Source: CAYUYM01 sp964449305 (lineage in GTDB: Bacteria; Bacteroidota; Ignavibacteria; SZUA-365; CAYQST01). Taken from it: a stretch of 10,383 nt of DNA. Positions 1 to 7,728 of this stretch are shown one piece after another (within the stretch, counting starts at the first letter, position 1; every line of letters starts with the position of its first letter). The notes under the pieces are model-generated. The model had not been told where the DNA came from, made no database searches, and saw nothing but the letters and a program-made list of their open reading frames with translations. Location: positions 1 to 10,383 of the forward strand of contig CAYUYM010000126.1 in the NCBI GenBank assembly GCA_964449305.1, in the 5' to 3' direction. Both the position numbers and the translations under genes were made by a program.

Positions 1-1328
1 TCCCGTGCGCTTGAAGTGACGCTCCAACTGATCCACTGGATCTGTCCGTTGCCATCCGTGTAACGCGCCTCGATGACGGTGGGACGCTCGTCGGGCGCCT
101 CCTCCAAGGCGGCGGCGACCCGTTTGACATCGGCCTTGTAGAGGCGATCCGTATGCCGTGTTCCGACGATATCATCGGGGTTGATGGAGAGTGCCTCCTG
201 TGAGGCGTGATTCATGGTCTTCCATATCCCATCGAAGCCAAGCACGCCGATCATGTCGCGGGAGGAATCCACGATGCGACGCTGGGAACGCGTCATGCGA
301 TCGGCCAGATCAAGGGCCCGGCTCCTTGATGTCAGGAGCGAGAGGGTGAAGCCGAAGAGCAGGAAGCTGATGACAACACCCGTGCCCAGAACAATCCATG
401 GCAGTGACGTGTTGATGTCCTTGCCGAATCCCTCCTTGGTGCGGAAGGAGAGGACCCAGGTATGTCCGGAGAGCACAATGCGCTCCTCGCGGGTGATCCT
501 GGGCGTGTGACTGCCGGTGGGTGCGTAGACAAGATGGTCGTTGTCGAGAGCACCATCGTACACCGCGGCCTCAACCTGGAGTGAGTCGCCCGCCAATGCC
601 ATGATTTCCGAGACGAATTTCTCTGCGGGGATTGAGAGGATGCAGATCCCATTGGCAGCTTCCATGCGCTGCTCCGGCGTCTGCGGCTGGGATTGGAACC
701 GGTAGAGCGGGGCGATGAACAGGAAGGTCTTCTCCTTGGAGAAGGGGGAGAGGAACATCGGTGTTGATGTCGCCGTGTTCTGTGTGATGGCAGATTCTAT
801 CGCTTCCCGAATCTGTCCTTCTGCAGAGAAGTCGTATCCCAGGCGGTCCTTGTTGCCGCTCCATGGAGTGATGTAGAGGATGGGATAACGGTTGTCGCGA
901 GACCCTTCCGGGGTGATTTTCCAACCTCCGTAGCCGAGATTCCACGCGTAGTTCGCGATCATGCCCTCATTTGCGGCTGTGACGCGCGGAGCGAAGGCGA
1001 TGCTTTCGATCCCGGCGTAGGTCTTCACCGGCACCTGGGCAAAAAGCTCAAACACATCACGGACCACCTCCACATAGCTGGCGTACAGCTCCTCGAATGT
1101 GCGGAGAACATCGACCTTCTGGTCGTTGCTTTTCGCAAAACGGTTGATGATCACCGATTTCTCCTGGTCGAAGAGGGCGGTGATCTTCTGATCGACCTGG
1201 TCCGAAGCCAGCCGCCACGCGATGACGGTCACCGCAAGCGCAATCAGAAGCACAACCGGAGCGGGCCAGTATTTCCCCAGGGACCGCTTCTTATGGCTGA
1301 TATGGACTGGAGTGGAATCGATGCTCAT
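1..1328 (-). CDS. CHASE-TM-PAS sensor protein, probable histidine kinase or other signalling output (C-terminus beyond window)
   Basis: Partial gene; 442 codons are visible with no stop before the left edge. A basic N-terminus (HKKR, residues 12-15) precedes a membrane helix at about 21-39. An extracytoplasmic CHASE-like domain follows at about 85-240 (key stretches: VVRDVFELF near 88, IAFAPRV near 110, GYDF near 164). A second helix lies at about 309-332. A PAS-like domain runs from about 350 to the end (SRDMIGVLGFDG near 356, YTDGNGQIQWISW near 423). CHASE domains are known as ligand-binding sensors in bacterial and plant receptors. The output domain (kinase, GGDEF or other) is outside the window, so histidine kinase is only the commonest option. 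The ATG overlaps the response-regulator stop as ATGA, implying translational coupling; no Shine-Dalgarno is visible. Its CHASE part is a paralogue of the protein two genes upstream. Confidence 0.85.
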   Translation of the reverse strand, partial: MSIDSTPVHISHKKRSLGKYWPAPVVLLIALAVTVIAWRLASDQVDQKITALFDQEKSVIINRFAKSNDQKVDVLRTFEELYASYVEVVRDVFELFAQVPVKTYAGIESIAFAPRVTAANEGMIANYAWNLGYGGWKITPEGSRDNRYPILYITPWSGNKDRLGYDFSAEGQIREAIESAITQNTATSTPMFLSPFSKEKTFLFIAPLYRFQSQPQTPEQRMEAANGICILSIPAEKFVSEIMALAGDSLQVEAAVYDGALDNDHLVYAPTGSHTPRITREERIVLSGHTWVLSFRTKEGFGKDINTSLPWIVLGTGVVISFLLFGFTLSLLTSRSRALDLADRMTRSQRRIVDSSRDMIGVLGFDGIWKTMNHASQEALSINPDDIVGTRHTDRLYKADVKRVAAALEEAPDERPTVIEARYTDGNGQIQWISWSVTSSAR

Positions 1329-1708
1329 TGGGGGATATGGCGGCGGATTTGGGAGACGAAAGTGGTGGAATTGATGGGCTTGGCGATGTAATCGGAGAAT
1401 CCCTCACGCATGAGCTTGTCTTTGTCGCCTTCCATGGCGAGCGCCGTCACGGCGATCACCGGAAGTTTTTCCCCATGTGGGAGTGACCTGATGTGCCTGA
1501 GCACCGCAACGCCGTCCATGGTCGGCAGCATGATGTCGCAGAGCACCACGAGGGGCTGATTCCCGTTGATCCACTCGCATGCTTCCTCGCCGTTGGGAAA
1601 GGATACCACATCGAACCCGGCCTTCCGCAGGAGGATGGTGAAAAGCTTGGTGATGGTATCAATGTCCTCGACCAGAGCGATGGTATTGGGATGCAGGGTG
1701 ATGCTCAT
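1325..1708 (-). CDS. Single-domain response regulator (receiver/CheY-DivK type)
   Basis: A 127-residue protein that is entirely one receiver (REC) domain. The acidic pocket E14-D15, phospho-acceptor D58 (LCDIMLPTMDG), switch residue T88 (VTALA) and K110 followed by P111 (YIAKPI) are all present, so it should be phosphorylatable. There is no DNA-binding or enzymatic output domain, so it acts by protein-protein contact or as a phosphorelay intermediate in the cytoplasm. The YIAKPI and VTALAM style resembles receivers of hybrid kinases and DivK-like regulators. It sits between two CHASE genes with 4-nt ATGA overlaps at both ends, so all three are probably translated together. The likely phosphodonor is the CHASE-PAS protein downstream, if that one has a kinase domain; this is inference from position. 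Confidence 0.93.
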   Translation of the reverse strand: MSITLHPNTIALVEDIDTITKLFTILLRKAGFDVVSFPNGEEACEWINGNQPLVVLCDIMLPTMDGVAVLRHIRSLPHGEKLPVIAVTALAMEGDKDKLMREGFSDYIAKPINSTTFVSQIRRHIPQ

Positions 1709-2700
1709 GGAGATTGCCTGGTTTGTTTTTTGATCGTCTCAACCTTGCCAATAAATATGGAAATTATCGTGAACAATATCAAACCGATGATCAGCCCGGA
1801 ATAGAGTATCACATCAGGGAGGATGAGATCGGAACGCAATGCGGCAAGTGCCTGACGTTCGCTGAAAACAAGTGTCCAGGTCCTGTCAAACACCCGCATG
1901 GATTTCGTGTAACGCAGCCCCCGGGATTCTTCGGAAGGGATTCCGAAGATCAACGGGGCATTCGCGTCGGCCCCATCATGGATGGTGAAGGAGATGCGTG
2001 ACGAGTCGTAATTGAAATGCAGGGCGTGTTCGATGAAGGAACGGACATGCAACTCAATGAAGCATACCCCCTTCGTCTCGTTGCGCCGTGCTTCAGCGGA
2101 GCTGTCCGGTGTGGATGTCTCGTAGATCGGAAGAAGGAAGAAGATGGTGGAGTCCTTGTCGCGCGTGGGGGAGACCAGTGGTGTGGCGCAGATCGAGTTG
2201 GACGTGACAGCCTTGTCGATGGCGGCGCGGAGCTCTGGATGCGAATACAGGTCGAATCCGCTGGTTTTCCTGTTGGTGGTGATTGGGACGACGTACTGGG
2301 CGGGGAAGTACACCGGGCGATCTCCAGGGGGGGTCAGCTCGTATTGGAAATAGCCCTCATTCCGGGCATACAGAACAAAGGTCTTGATGTCGGAACGGGG
2401 GATCTTCGGTGCGTAGCCGATGGCCTGGACACCGGGATGGCTGCTTTCCGGGATGGAGACATACAGCTCGAAGATGTCCCTGACGATCTGCACCACATTG
2501 TGGAACATGCCCTGCAGGTTGTCCAGCACAGCGCCGTTCGGCTCCAACCAGAAGTTCAGCCGTTGTTCGATGACGTTGCATTCCGTCTCGAACTGCGAGT
2601 TGACATATCGTTCGTTCACTGACAGCGCGAATCTCCATGCTCCGACAGAGAGCACGATGGCGATGATCAGAACGATGTATGCCGGGAGATACTTCTTCAC
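1705..2700 (-). CDS. Stand-alone CHASE-domain membrane protein without output domain
   Basis: 331 residues. Helix 1 is at about 6-25 (AYIVLIIAIVLSVGAW). An extracytoplasmic CHASE-like domain spans about 70-225 (VQIVRDIFELYVSIP near 70, VQAIGYAPKI at 91-100, GFDLYSHPELRAAI near 148, FIELHVRSF near 214). Helix 2 is at about 294-317, followed by only about 14 cytoplasmic residues (KVETIKKQTRQSP). The protein can therefore sense but has no kinase, cyclase or HAMP output of its own. Its stop overlaps the start of the receiver gene as ATGA. The start is GTG at 2700 (V/M-KKYLP); the ATG two bases upstream is out of frame and hits a stop at once, and the GTG frame has a stop further upstream. No Shine-Dalgarno is visible. 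It lies 46 nt after the usher gene with no terminator between them. It may pair with the CHASE-PAS paralogue as a heterodimer or decoy; that is speculation. Confidence 0.85.
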   Translation of the reverse strand: MKKYLPAYIVLIIAIVLSVGAWRFALSVNERYVNSQFETECNVIEQRLNFWLEPNGAVLDNLQGMFHNVVQIVRDIFELYVSIPESSHPGVQAIGYAPKIPRSDIKTFVLYARNEGYFQYELTPPGDRPVYFPAQYVVPITTNRKTSGFDLYSHPELRAAIDKAVTSNSICATPLVSPTRDKDSTIFFLLPIYETSTPDSSAEARRNETKGVCFIELHVRSFIEHALHFNYDSSRISFTIHDGADANAPLIFGIPSEESRGLRYTKSMRVFDRTWTLVFSERQALAALRSDLILPDVILYSGLIIGLILFTIISIFIGKVETIKKQTRQSP

Positions 2701-2746
2701 ATTCGTGTCAATTGATTGATTGAAGGCTCATGGAACGTTGCGTGAA

Positions 2747-5700
2747 TCACTGGAGGATCACGATGATGTCGACACGGTTGTTGCGCGCCCTGCCTGCGGC
2801 AGTGGTGTTGGGTGCGATCGGTCGGCGAGAGCCGAAGGCCTGCACCTGGATGTTGCGGCGGGGAATGCCCTTCTTGACCAGGTAATTCGTCGCCCGGTCG
2901 GCCCGCTCCTGGGATCGGGTCTGGCTTTCGGCCAGCGAGCCGAAGCTGTCGCTGTGACCCTCGATTCTGATGATGTAGTTCCTGCGTCCCTTCACTGTCG
3001 CTGCGATGCGGTCCAGCATGTTTGTTGCGCTTGTGTCGAGATCCCGCAATGCAAGGTTGATCGGAATCGACTGCGTCTGAGGCAGCACCGGGGCGGTCAC
3101 GGATCCGATCTCCGGCGGAATGTCGCGGGCGACAACGGTCGGTACAGGTGCGAGCGTTCGGATCGTGTCGATGAGCGCGAAGGATGGGCGCAGCAGAGTG
3201 GAGTCAATCGCGGCCGTCTCCAGCGCAACAAATGCGGTGTCAGGGATGATGATGGAACGGTTCTCCGATGTGGTGTCGATGAGCGAGATCATCGGTTGCA
3301 GCTTCGCCATCTCCAGCTCCATCATGCGCATTGTCGCCGTGTCCGGGATGCCTGCCACATCCTGGCCCTGCCGGCGGGGTGTCTGATCCCCCATGGCCAG
3401 CGGCTCCTCTGTGCGGATCGTATCCTGACGCTGCACCAGCAACGGCACCTTGGATTGCTTCAGAAGGAAGTTGATGCGTCCGACAACATCGCCCTCAGGC
3501 TTCGACTTGAGCTCGAAGTAGAAGGACGACGGATATGTGACCGCCTCCATCTGCTCCAATTGCCGCTCGTCAGGATACGCGGTATACTTGCCCGGAGGCA
3601 GCCCGAAGTAGTCGAATGTTCCATCGGAGAAGGTGACTGTGAAGTCGGAGAACTGATTCTCCAGACCGCGGAAATGAACCTTGAGATCCTTCACCCCCTC
3701 GAAGCCGACCGCAGTCACTGCCATCACGGATCCCGATGCCTGGGAGGCATAGTAGATCGGCAGATACAGCGGCTTGAACTGGTTGGGATCAGCCTCCAGG
3801 CGGAAGGTCTTGAAGCGCGGAAGCCAGATGGGATCCCGGAGACTCGATGAATCGATCTGCACGATCGTTGGAGTGTATTGTTCCAGGTTCACCACACGCG
3901 AATAGTTCCCGCCCAGATACCCGTGTGTCTGACCCTTCTCCGAGATCGCCCGCACCTCGGATTCCATGAGGGACTCACCCTCGTCCTTCTGCGCATTGCC
4001 GTTCTCATCGAGGAAGGGAAGAATGGAGATCGCACTCCGGCCAACCCAGCTCAATGGCGTGAACAGAAATTCACCGGTCTTGCTGTCGAACCCCATCGAT
4101 CCGAATGCGCTCTGCGAGAAGGTGTAGGTGTTGTTGCTGTACAAGGCACGTGTCGTCGTCGTGGTGAAATCCAGCGGGATCTGAAGATCCAGTTGCGCCG
4201 ATGGCACGTGAATCCGGAAATTCCAGGTGGTGCCCACCGACATCTGGATCCGGTTGAAAAGCGCGGTGGAGAATCCAAGTTGGACCACATTCGGTGAGTT
4301 GCTGCTGTGATCCCACGACATCATGCCATTGACAAAGTACCGGCCTGAGATGATGCTCCACAGGTTCACCATGCTTTCACTCGAGAAATGCGAGCTTGAC
4401 GAGGTCCATGCCAGAGAACCACGAAATGAGTAGGCGGCAAAGATGCGGGCAACCTGACCGGAAATGGTGGCCACCATGGTTCCCATGTCGTCCATCGTGG
4501 TCCCGTTGTACCCTGCCACGATGCTGAGCTGCGTGTTTGAGCCAAGAAAGCGTGGTCTCACCGCGCCATTCACCTGCCCCTGCCATCTGAGGGCGCCCGG
4601 GTTCATCGGGTGTGAATAATATCGTGTCACACCGATGCCGATTCTTGAGTCATCCACTGTCACATGGCTCAGCCCGAGAGTTGTCTGGATGTTCTGTATG
4701 TGAAGGGCCTGAAACAGCGTGTTCCACGGCATGCGTGCGGAGAGTGTGGCCGCGGGCACGGAGGGGGTGGCATCCCCGATCTTGAAATTCTGGAACCCCA
4801 CGCCGAATGTCACATTGCCAGACAAGCCATAACTTGCCAGGAACTGTGAGTGCAGTCGTCCCTTGTAGGCGTTCAGCTCGCCGATGGTCAGGGAGTATTC
4901 TATCTCCGAAGGAGGGAGAAGCGATTGCGGCACGTCGATGCGGCCTTCCTCCACCTCCTCCTCGCCATTCGGTCCATAATGCATCATGGTGTACATCAAA
5001 GCACCATATCGGAGTGGGAGTTCGAACGTGTAGGAACCCTCGGCATCGGCAACAGTGTAGCCGGCGAGCTTCTGATCGATGTAGCATTCCACATCCCATC
5101 CAGGCTTGGTCTTCCCACGGAAGGTGTGGGTGCCGAAGTTGGTACGGGTGTACAACAGCTGGTTGCTCACCGTCACACCCTTGGCAGAATAGGAGCGACC
5201 GAAAATGGGAAGGTAATCTCCGACAGTGGCCTGACGGAAATAGGGATACTCATCCTTCACGAAACGCCAGCGCCAGGGGATCTGCTCCAAGTTCAGGCGT
5301 CGGTTGGTGCTTCCGTTGATGCTCCCCTGAAGATCCCCTCCCAGCACTTCAAGGCCAAGGTTGGCTCCGTACGTTCCGAACTGCATCTGCGCATTTTTCA
5401 CATAGGAGAGCGACCAGTTCAACATCGCCCCGTCGATCCAGTGATACTCGCGGGGCAGGGTCTTGTCGATCCTTGGAGCATACACCTGACCGGGCCTCTG
5501 CTGGCGCACCTGCTCGCGCTGAAGGATTCGGACGATGGGAAACTTCGCCGTGGATTTGATGAGGATGGACAGGGATTCGAAGCGGACATCGAAATCCATG
5601 GAAAAATACCGTCGGAAAAAATCCAGGGAGAAGTGTGCGACATTGCCCTTCATCAGCAGGTCCCGGGGGGCAATGCTGTAGAGTGAATCTCCCAGCACCA

Positions 5701-6058
5701 TGGTCGACTGCTTCAGATCGATCTCGTAGATCCTTTCCTGCGAAAGAAAGAATCCCTTCAGGATGTTCCCATTATCCGTGAGCTCATTCTTGATGCGGAG
5801 AAACGAGAAGAACTCCTGGAAAGGAAGATACAGGACCGAGTCGACGGAATAGACCGTCATATCAACATAGGCAACGTGCTGGATGAGCAGCCTGAAGAGG
5901 TACTCATCATTGAAGTTGATGTCGACATCACGCGGATTGAACGCCTGGACAGCGGAATAACTGGGTGCAGAGCTTCCCTGGGATTGTCCCGAAGCGGGGA
6001 CACCGAGGAGAAGAGCTGCAAGGCACAGGCCGAGTATCCGTGTGAGCGTTCTGAGCAT
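2747..6058 (-). CDS. Usher-like outer-membrane protein of a chaperone-usher pilus, with C-terminal OmpA domain
   Basis: 1103 residues, longer than typical ushers (about 800-870). A signal peptide covers about 1-25 (LAALLLGVPASGQ). An N-terminal usher-like region at about 40-180 is followed by a beta-rich barrel-like stretch at about 210-670. This contains a plug-like segment at 310-375 (GWDVECYIDQKLAGYT, then ADAEGSYTFELPL and YGPNGEEE), the hallmark usher phrase, followed by LLPPSEIEYSLTIGELN. A FLDENGNAQKDEGES segment (682-696) starts small beta domains up to about 865. A Pro/Thr-rich linker (about 870-995) leads to an OmpA-like peptidoglycan-binding domain (998-1103) with GHSD (1034-1037) and GRARNNRVDI (1089-1098). 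It should export pilin from chaperone complexes. Its ATG directly follows the chaperone's TAA, with AAGG a few bases upstream. The usher assignment rests on motif style and on the chaperone and pilin neighbours, not on alignment; a chaperone-linked porin-like adhesin is the alternative. Confidence 0.82.
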   Translation of the reverse strand: MLRTLTRILGLCLAALLLGVPASGQSQGSSAPSYSAVQAFNPRDVDINFNDEYLFRLLIQHVAYVDMTVYSVDSVLYLPFQEFFSFLRIKNELTDNGNILKGFFLSQERIYEIDLKQSTMVLGDSLYSIAPRDLLMKGNVAHFSLDFFRRYFSMDFDVRFESLSILIKSTAKFPIVRILQREQVRQQRPGQVYAPRIDKTLPREYHWIDGAMLNWSLSYVKNAQMQFGTYGANLGLEVLGGDLQGSINGSTNRRLNLEQIPWRWRFVKDEYPYFRQATVGDYLPIFGRSYSAKGVTVSNQLLYTRTNFGTHTFRGKTKPGWDVECYIDQKLAGYTVADAEGSYTFELPLRYGALMYTMMHYGPNGEEEVEEGRIDVPQSLLPPSEIEYSLTIGELNAYKGRLHSQFLASYGLSGNVTFGVGFQNFKIGDATPSVPAATLSARMPWNTLFQALHIQNIQTTLGLSHVTVDDSRIGIGVTRYYSHPMNPGALRWQGQVNGAVRPRFLGSNTQLSIVAGYNGTTMDDMGTMVATISGQVARIFAAYSFRGSLAWTSSSSHFSSESMVNLWSIISGRYFVNGMMSWDHSSNSPNVVQLGFSTALFNRIQMSVGTTWNFRIHVPSAQLDLQIPLDFTTTTTRALYSNNTYTFSQSAFGSMGFDSKTGEFLFTPLSWVGRSAISILPFLDENGNAQKDEGESLMESEVRAISEKGQTHGYLGGNYSRVVNLEQYTPTIVQIDSSSLRDPIWLPRFKTFRLEADPNQFKPLYLPIYYASQASGSVMAVTAVGFEGVKDLKVHFRGLENQFSDFTVTFSDGTFDYFGLPPGKYTAYPDERQLEQMEAVTYPSSFYFELKSKPEGDVVGRINFLLKQSKVPLLVQRQDTIRTEEPLAMGDQTPRRQGQDVAGIPDTATMRMMELEMAKLQPMISLIDTTSENRSIIIPDTAFVALETAAIDSTLLRPSFALIDTIRTLAPVPTVVARDIPPEIGSVTAPVLPQTQSIPINLALRDLDTSATNMLDRIAATVKGRRNYIIRIEGHSDSFGSLAESQTRSQERADRATNYLVKKGIPRRNIQVQAFGSRRPIAPNTTAAGRARNNRVDIIVILQ

Positions 6059-6880
6059 TTACCTTACGGAAAAGTCCTTGATGTAGGATCGGGGTTCCGC
6101 AAAGATCGCATTCCCTCGCTCCTCGGGCCTGTCAGTGTTGAAGATGATTTTCAGCTTGTACTCTCCGGGTGGCAAAGTGCTCCTGTCGAACTCGAACCTT
6201 CTGCGCATGGGGGTATACAGCGCGATTTCCACCTTCTTCTCAGCAACAAGCCTGCCATCATTGGTCAACACCTGACAGATAAGGTTGCCAATGTAGGCGG
6301 CCTGCGTCGTTGGCTGCGCATCAACCAGGAAGTCGACGGATTTGTCCGTCTGCGAGTAGGAGGTTCTGAGCAGGCTCGCATCGGGCGACACAGTCCCCTT
6401 GCGATAAATGATGGGGACAACGACACTGAAATTGATGTCCACGGAGGCGGTGGCGCTTTTCCGCCGGGCGAGTGAGTCGGCGGAAACGGATTTTTCCGAT
6501 GTCACTTCCACGCGACACCAGTACTCTCCATCGGGAAGGTTCGATGGTGGGCGGGCGATGATGCGGACAGTGCGCATCTGCCTGGGATAGAGCATGAAAC
6601 GGCGGGGATAGAGATACATCCACGGCACACTGGATCGTTCGTTGTAGGTGCTGTCCGACGTGAGATACATGGTCACATTTCCCACGGAGTCGGAAACCGG
6701 GTAACCGAATTTCAGGTCGAGCTTGATGAGAAGGGGGCCATCGGTCGTGTTGCGTACGGTGATGTCACCAGTCCGCGATACATGTGTGAGGTAGACCGCC
6801 ACGGGAGAAACGGAAATACTCGCCTGGGCTGAAGTGATGGTCAGAATGAGAATGCCGAGAATGAACGTAAGCTGTCGCAT
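6059..6880 (-). CDS. PapD-like periplasmic pilus assembly chaperone
   Basis: 273 residues with a signal peptide ending near residue 20 (LILTITSAQA). The N-terminal immunoglobulin-like domain shows the pattern SVSPVAVYL...GDITVRNTTD (23-47), then YLYPRRFMLYPRQMRTVRII (89-108) and LPDGEYWCRVEV (115-126). This matches the P-x-R-x-x-L-x-P-x-Q-x-x-(V)R core seen in PapD-family and archaic/alternative chaperones. The VVVPIIYRKG stretch (153-162) corresponds to the segment before the second domain. The rest (about 165-273, with LPPGEYKLKI near 236) fits a second beta domain, longer than classical FGS chaperones (about 230 aa). It should bind pilin subunits in the periplasm by donor-strand complementation and deliver them to the usher, whose gene abuts this one without a gap. 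The ATG has no good Shine-Dalgarno. A hairpin upstream may limit read-through from the pilin gene. Confidence 0.85.
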   Translation of the reverse strand: MRQLTFILGILILTITSAQASISVSPVAVYLTHVSRTGDITVRNTTDGPLLIKLDLKFGYPVSDSVGNVTMYLTSDSTYNERSSVPWMYLYPRRFMLYPRQMRTVRIIARPPSNLPDGEYWCRVEVTSEKSVSADSLARRKSATASVDINFSVVVPIIYRKGTVSPDASLLRTSYSQTDKSVDFLVDAQPTTQAAYIGNLICQVLTNDGRLVAEKKVEIALYTPMRRRFEFDRSTLPPGEYKLKIIFNTDRPEERGNAIFAEPRSYIKDFSVR

Positions 6881-6930
6881 GAGGAGTCACTATGGAAGAT
6901 GGAATGATGATGAGCCTCAATATAGGAAAA

Positions 6931-6956
6931 GGTGGTTTGTCGAGAAACAAACCACC
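6931..6956 (-). terminator. Hairpin between pilin and chaperone genes: intrinsic terminator or attenuator
   Basis: A perfect 10-bp stem (GGTGGTTTGT at 6931-6940 against ACAAACCACC at 6947-6956) with a 6-nt loop. On the minus strand it is followed by TTTTCC and an AT-rich stretch. It starts 28 nt past the pilin stop and ends 50 nt before the chaperone start. No promoter for the chaperone is visible, so partial read-through is the likely arrangement: much pilin, less chaperone and usher. The short U-tract suggests an imperfect terminator. Confidence 0.7.
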
Positions 6957-6983
6957 CTTCCCATGCAATCGCCGACGTATCGG

Positions 6984-7595
6984 TTAGTTTCCGGTGTAGA
7001 CAACCTGCATGCTGATCGTGCCACTGTAGTCACCGGCAGCCTGGGTCGTGCCGGGATTGACACGGCCACCGATGTAGAACCATCCTTCACCACCGGCGGA
7101 GAGAGTCTGTGCTGTGAGGGCGGCTGCGGTGAGAGGACCATGTGCAGTTCCAGTCGCTGTACCCGTGCTGGTATATTCCCAACCCATACCGGCATCGAGG
7201 CCGTTGTTGAATGAGATCGGCAGAGAGTTTGTTCCACCATCGGAAAGATTGGCAGGCACTGCAGTGACAGTCACCTGGATTTGGCGGCTGGCAGTACCAC
7301 CGATTTTGAAGAAGCCGGCATGCTCGGCTCCACGGGGACCGGTTGCGCCGGAGACGGGGATACCAGTCACGGTACTGCTCGTGCTGACGATCTTGGGCTG
7401 ACCCGGCTGGACAAAGCCGAATTCGAGGGATGCGGGACCACCGGCGAGGCCGCTGATTCCGTCGTTGATGGTGAGGGCGGTGAGGACGGTGGCGTAGGCG
7501 CCAATGGATCCGGTCACTGCGGTCTGGGCCTGCACGCCGCTGCCGGCGAAAAAGACCACCACTGCGAGAGCAACAGCAACAAATACTTTCTTCAT
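6984..7595 (-). CDS. DUF4402-like secreted pilin / major fibre subunit
   Basis: 203 residues when started at ATG 7595. That start has a strong AGGAG five bases upstream and opens directly with a signal peptide (MKKVFVAVALAVVVFFAG, cleavage about GVQA/Q at 23-24). An in-frame ATG at 7652 would add 19 residues before the signal peptide and lie on the predicted transcription start, so it is rejected. The mature protein is rich in Gly, Thr, Ala and Ser, has no cysteine, and appears all-beta. An N-terminal strand pattern (YATVLTALTINDG, 34-46), LEFGFVQPG (57-65), FFKIGGTASRQIQVTV (95-110) and a C-terminal GDYSGTISMQVVY (188-200) match the layout of DUF4402 proteins, which are found as pilin-like subunits next to PapD-type chaperones. 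It is probably the polymerising subunit handled by the next two genes. The family name is from pattern recognition, without a profile search. Confidence 0.8.
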   Translation of the reverse strand: MKKVFVAVALAVVVFFAGSGVQAQTAVTGSIGAYATVLTALTINDGISGLAGGPASLEFGFVQPGQPKIVSTSSTVTGIPVSGATGPRGAEHAGFFKIGGTASRQIQVTVTAVPANLSDGGTNSLPISFNNGLDAGMGWEYTSTGTATGTAHGPLTAAALTAQTLSAGGEGWFYIGGRVNPGTTQAAGDYSGTISMQVVYTGN

Positions 7596-7600
7596 GGTTT

Positions 7601-7605
7601 CTCCT
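7601..7605 (-). promoter_or_regulatory. Strong ribosome-binding site of the pilin gene
   Basis: AGGAG on the minus strand, five bases (AAACC) before the ATG at 7595. It decides the start in favour of 7595 over the upstream in-frame ATG at 7652. The other operon genes lack such a good site, which agrees with the pilin being the most strongly translated product. Confidence 0.85.
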
Positions 7606-7664
7606 GGGAGTATGATGTGGTGAGTTGGAAAAGTGAGGGTTTCAAGTTTCATGCATCCGTTGCC

Positions 7665-7679
7665 GCAAGGAACGTGCCA
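7665..7679 (-). promoter_or_regulatory. Sigma-54 (RpoN) -24/-12 promoter for the pilin operon
   Basis: The minus strand reads TGGCACG-TTCC-TTGC, identical to the core sigma-54 consensus TGGCACG-N4-TTGC, with the invariant GG and GC at the correct spacing. Transcription should begin about 12 bases downstream, near 7653, leaving a leader of some 57 nt with the AGGAG site near its end. Sigma-54 promoters require an AAA+ enhancer-binding protein acting from upstream sites; no such activator gene lies in this window. Confidence 0.82.
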
Positions 7680-7728
7680 AAACTATTTGCTTGAAGAGAT
7701 GATTGCAAGATATTGTAAAATCACGACT

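Noticed and set aside
2703..2716. TTGACA on the minus strand just before the CHASE gene, resembling a -35 box
   Set aside because: It lies only a few bases before the GTG start and has no -10 element at a suitable spacing; any start would fall inside the gene.
2720..3850. Long plus-strand open frame opposite the usher gene (others at 2017-2622, 4850-5686 and 5876-6475)
   Set aside because: They lie antisense to well-supported coding sequence, have low-complexity Arg/His/Gly-rich translations with no recognisable motif or signal peptide, and are expected shadows in GC-rich DNA.
7596..7652. Longer pilin start at ATG 7652
   Set aside because: It would place 19 polar residues before the signal peptide and begin at the predicted transcription start; ATG 7595 has an ideal AGGAG.
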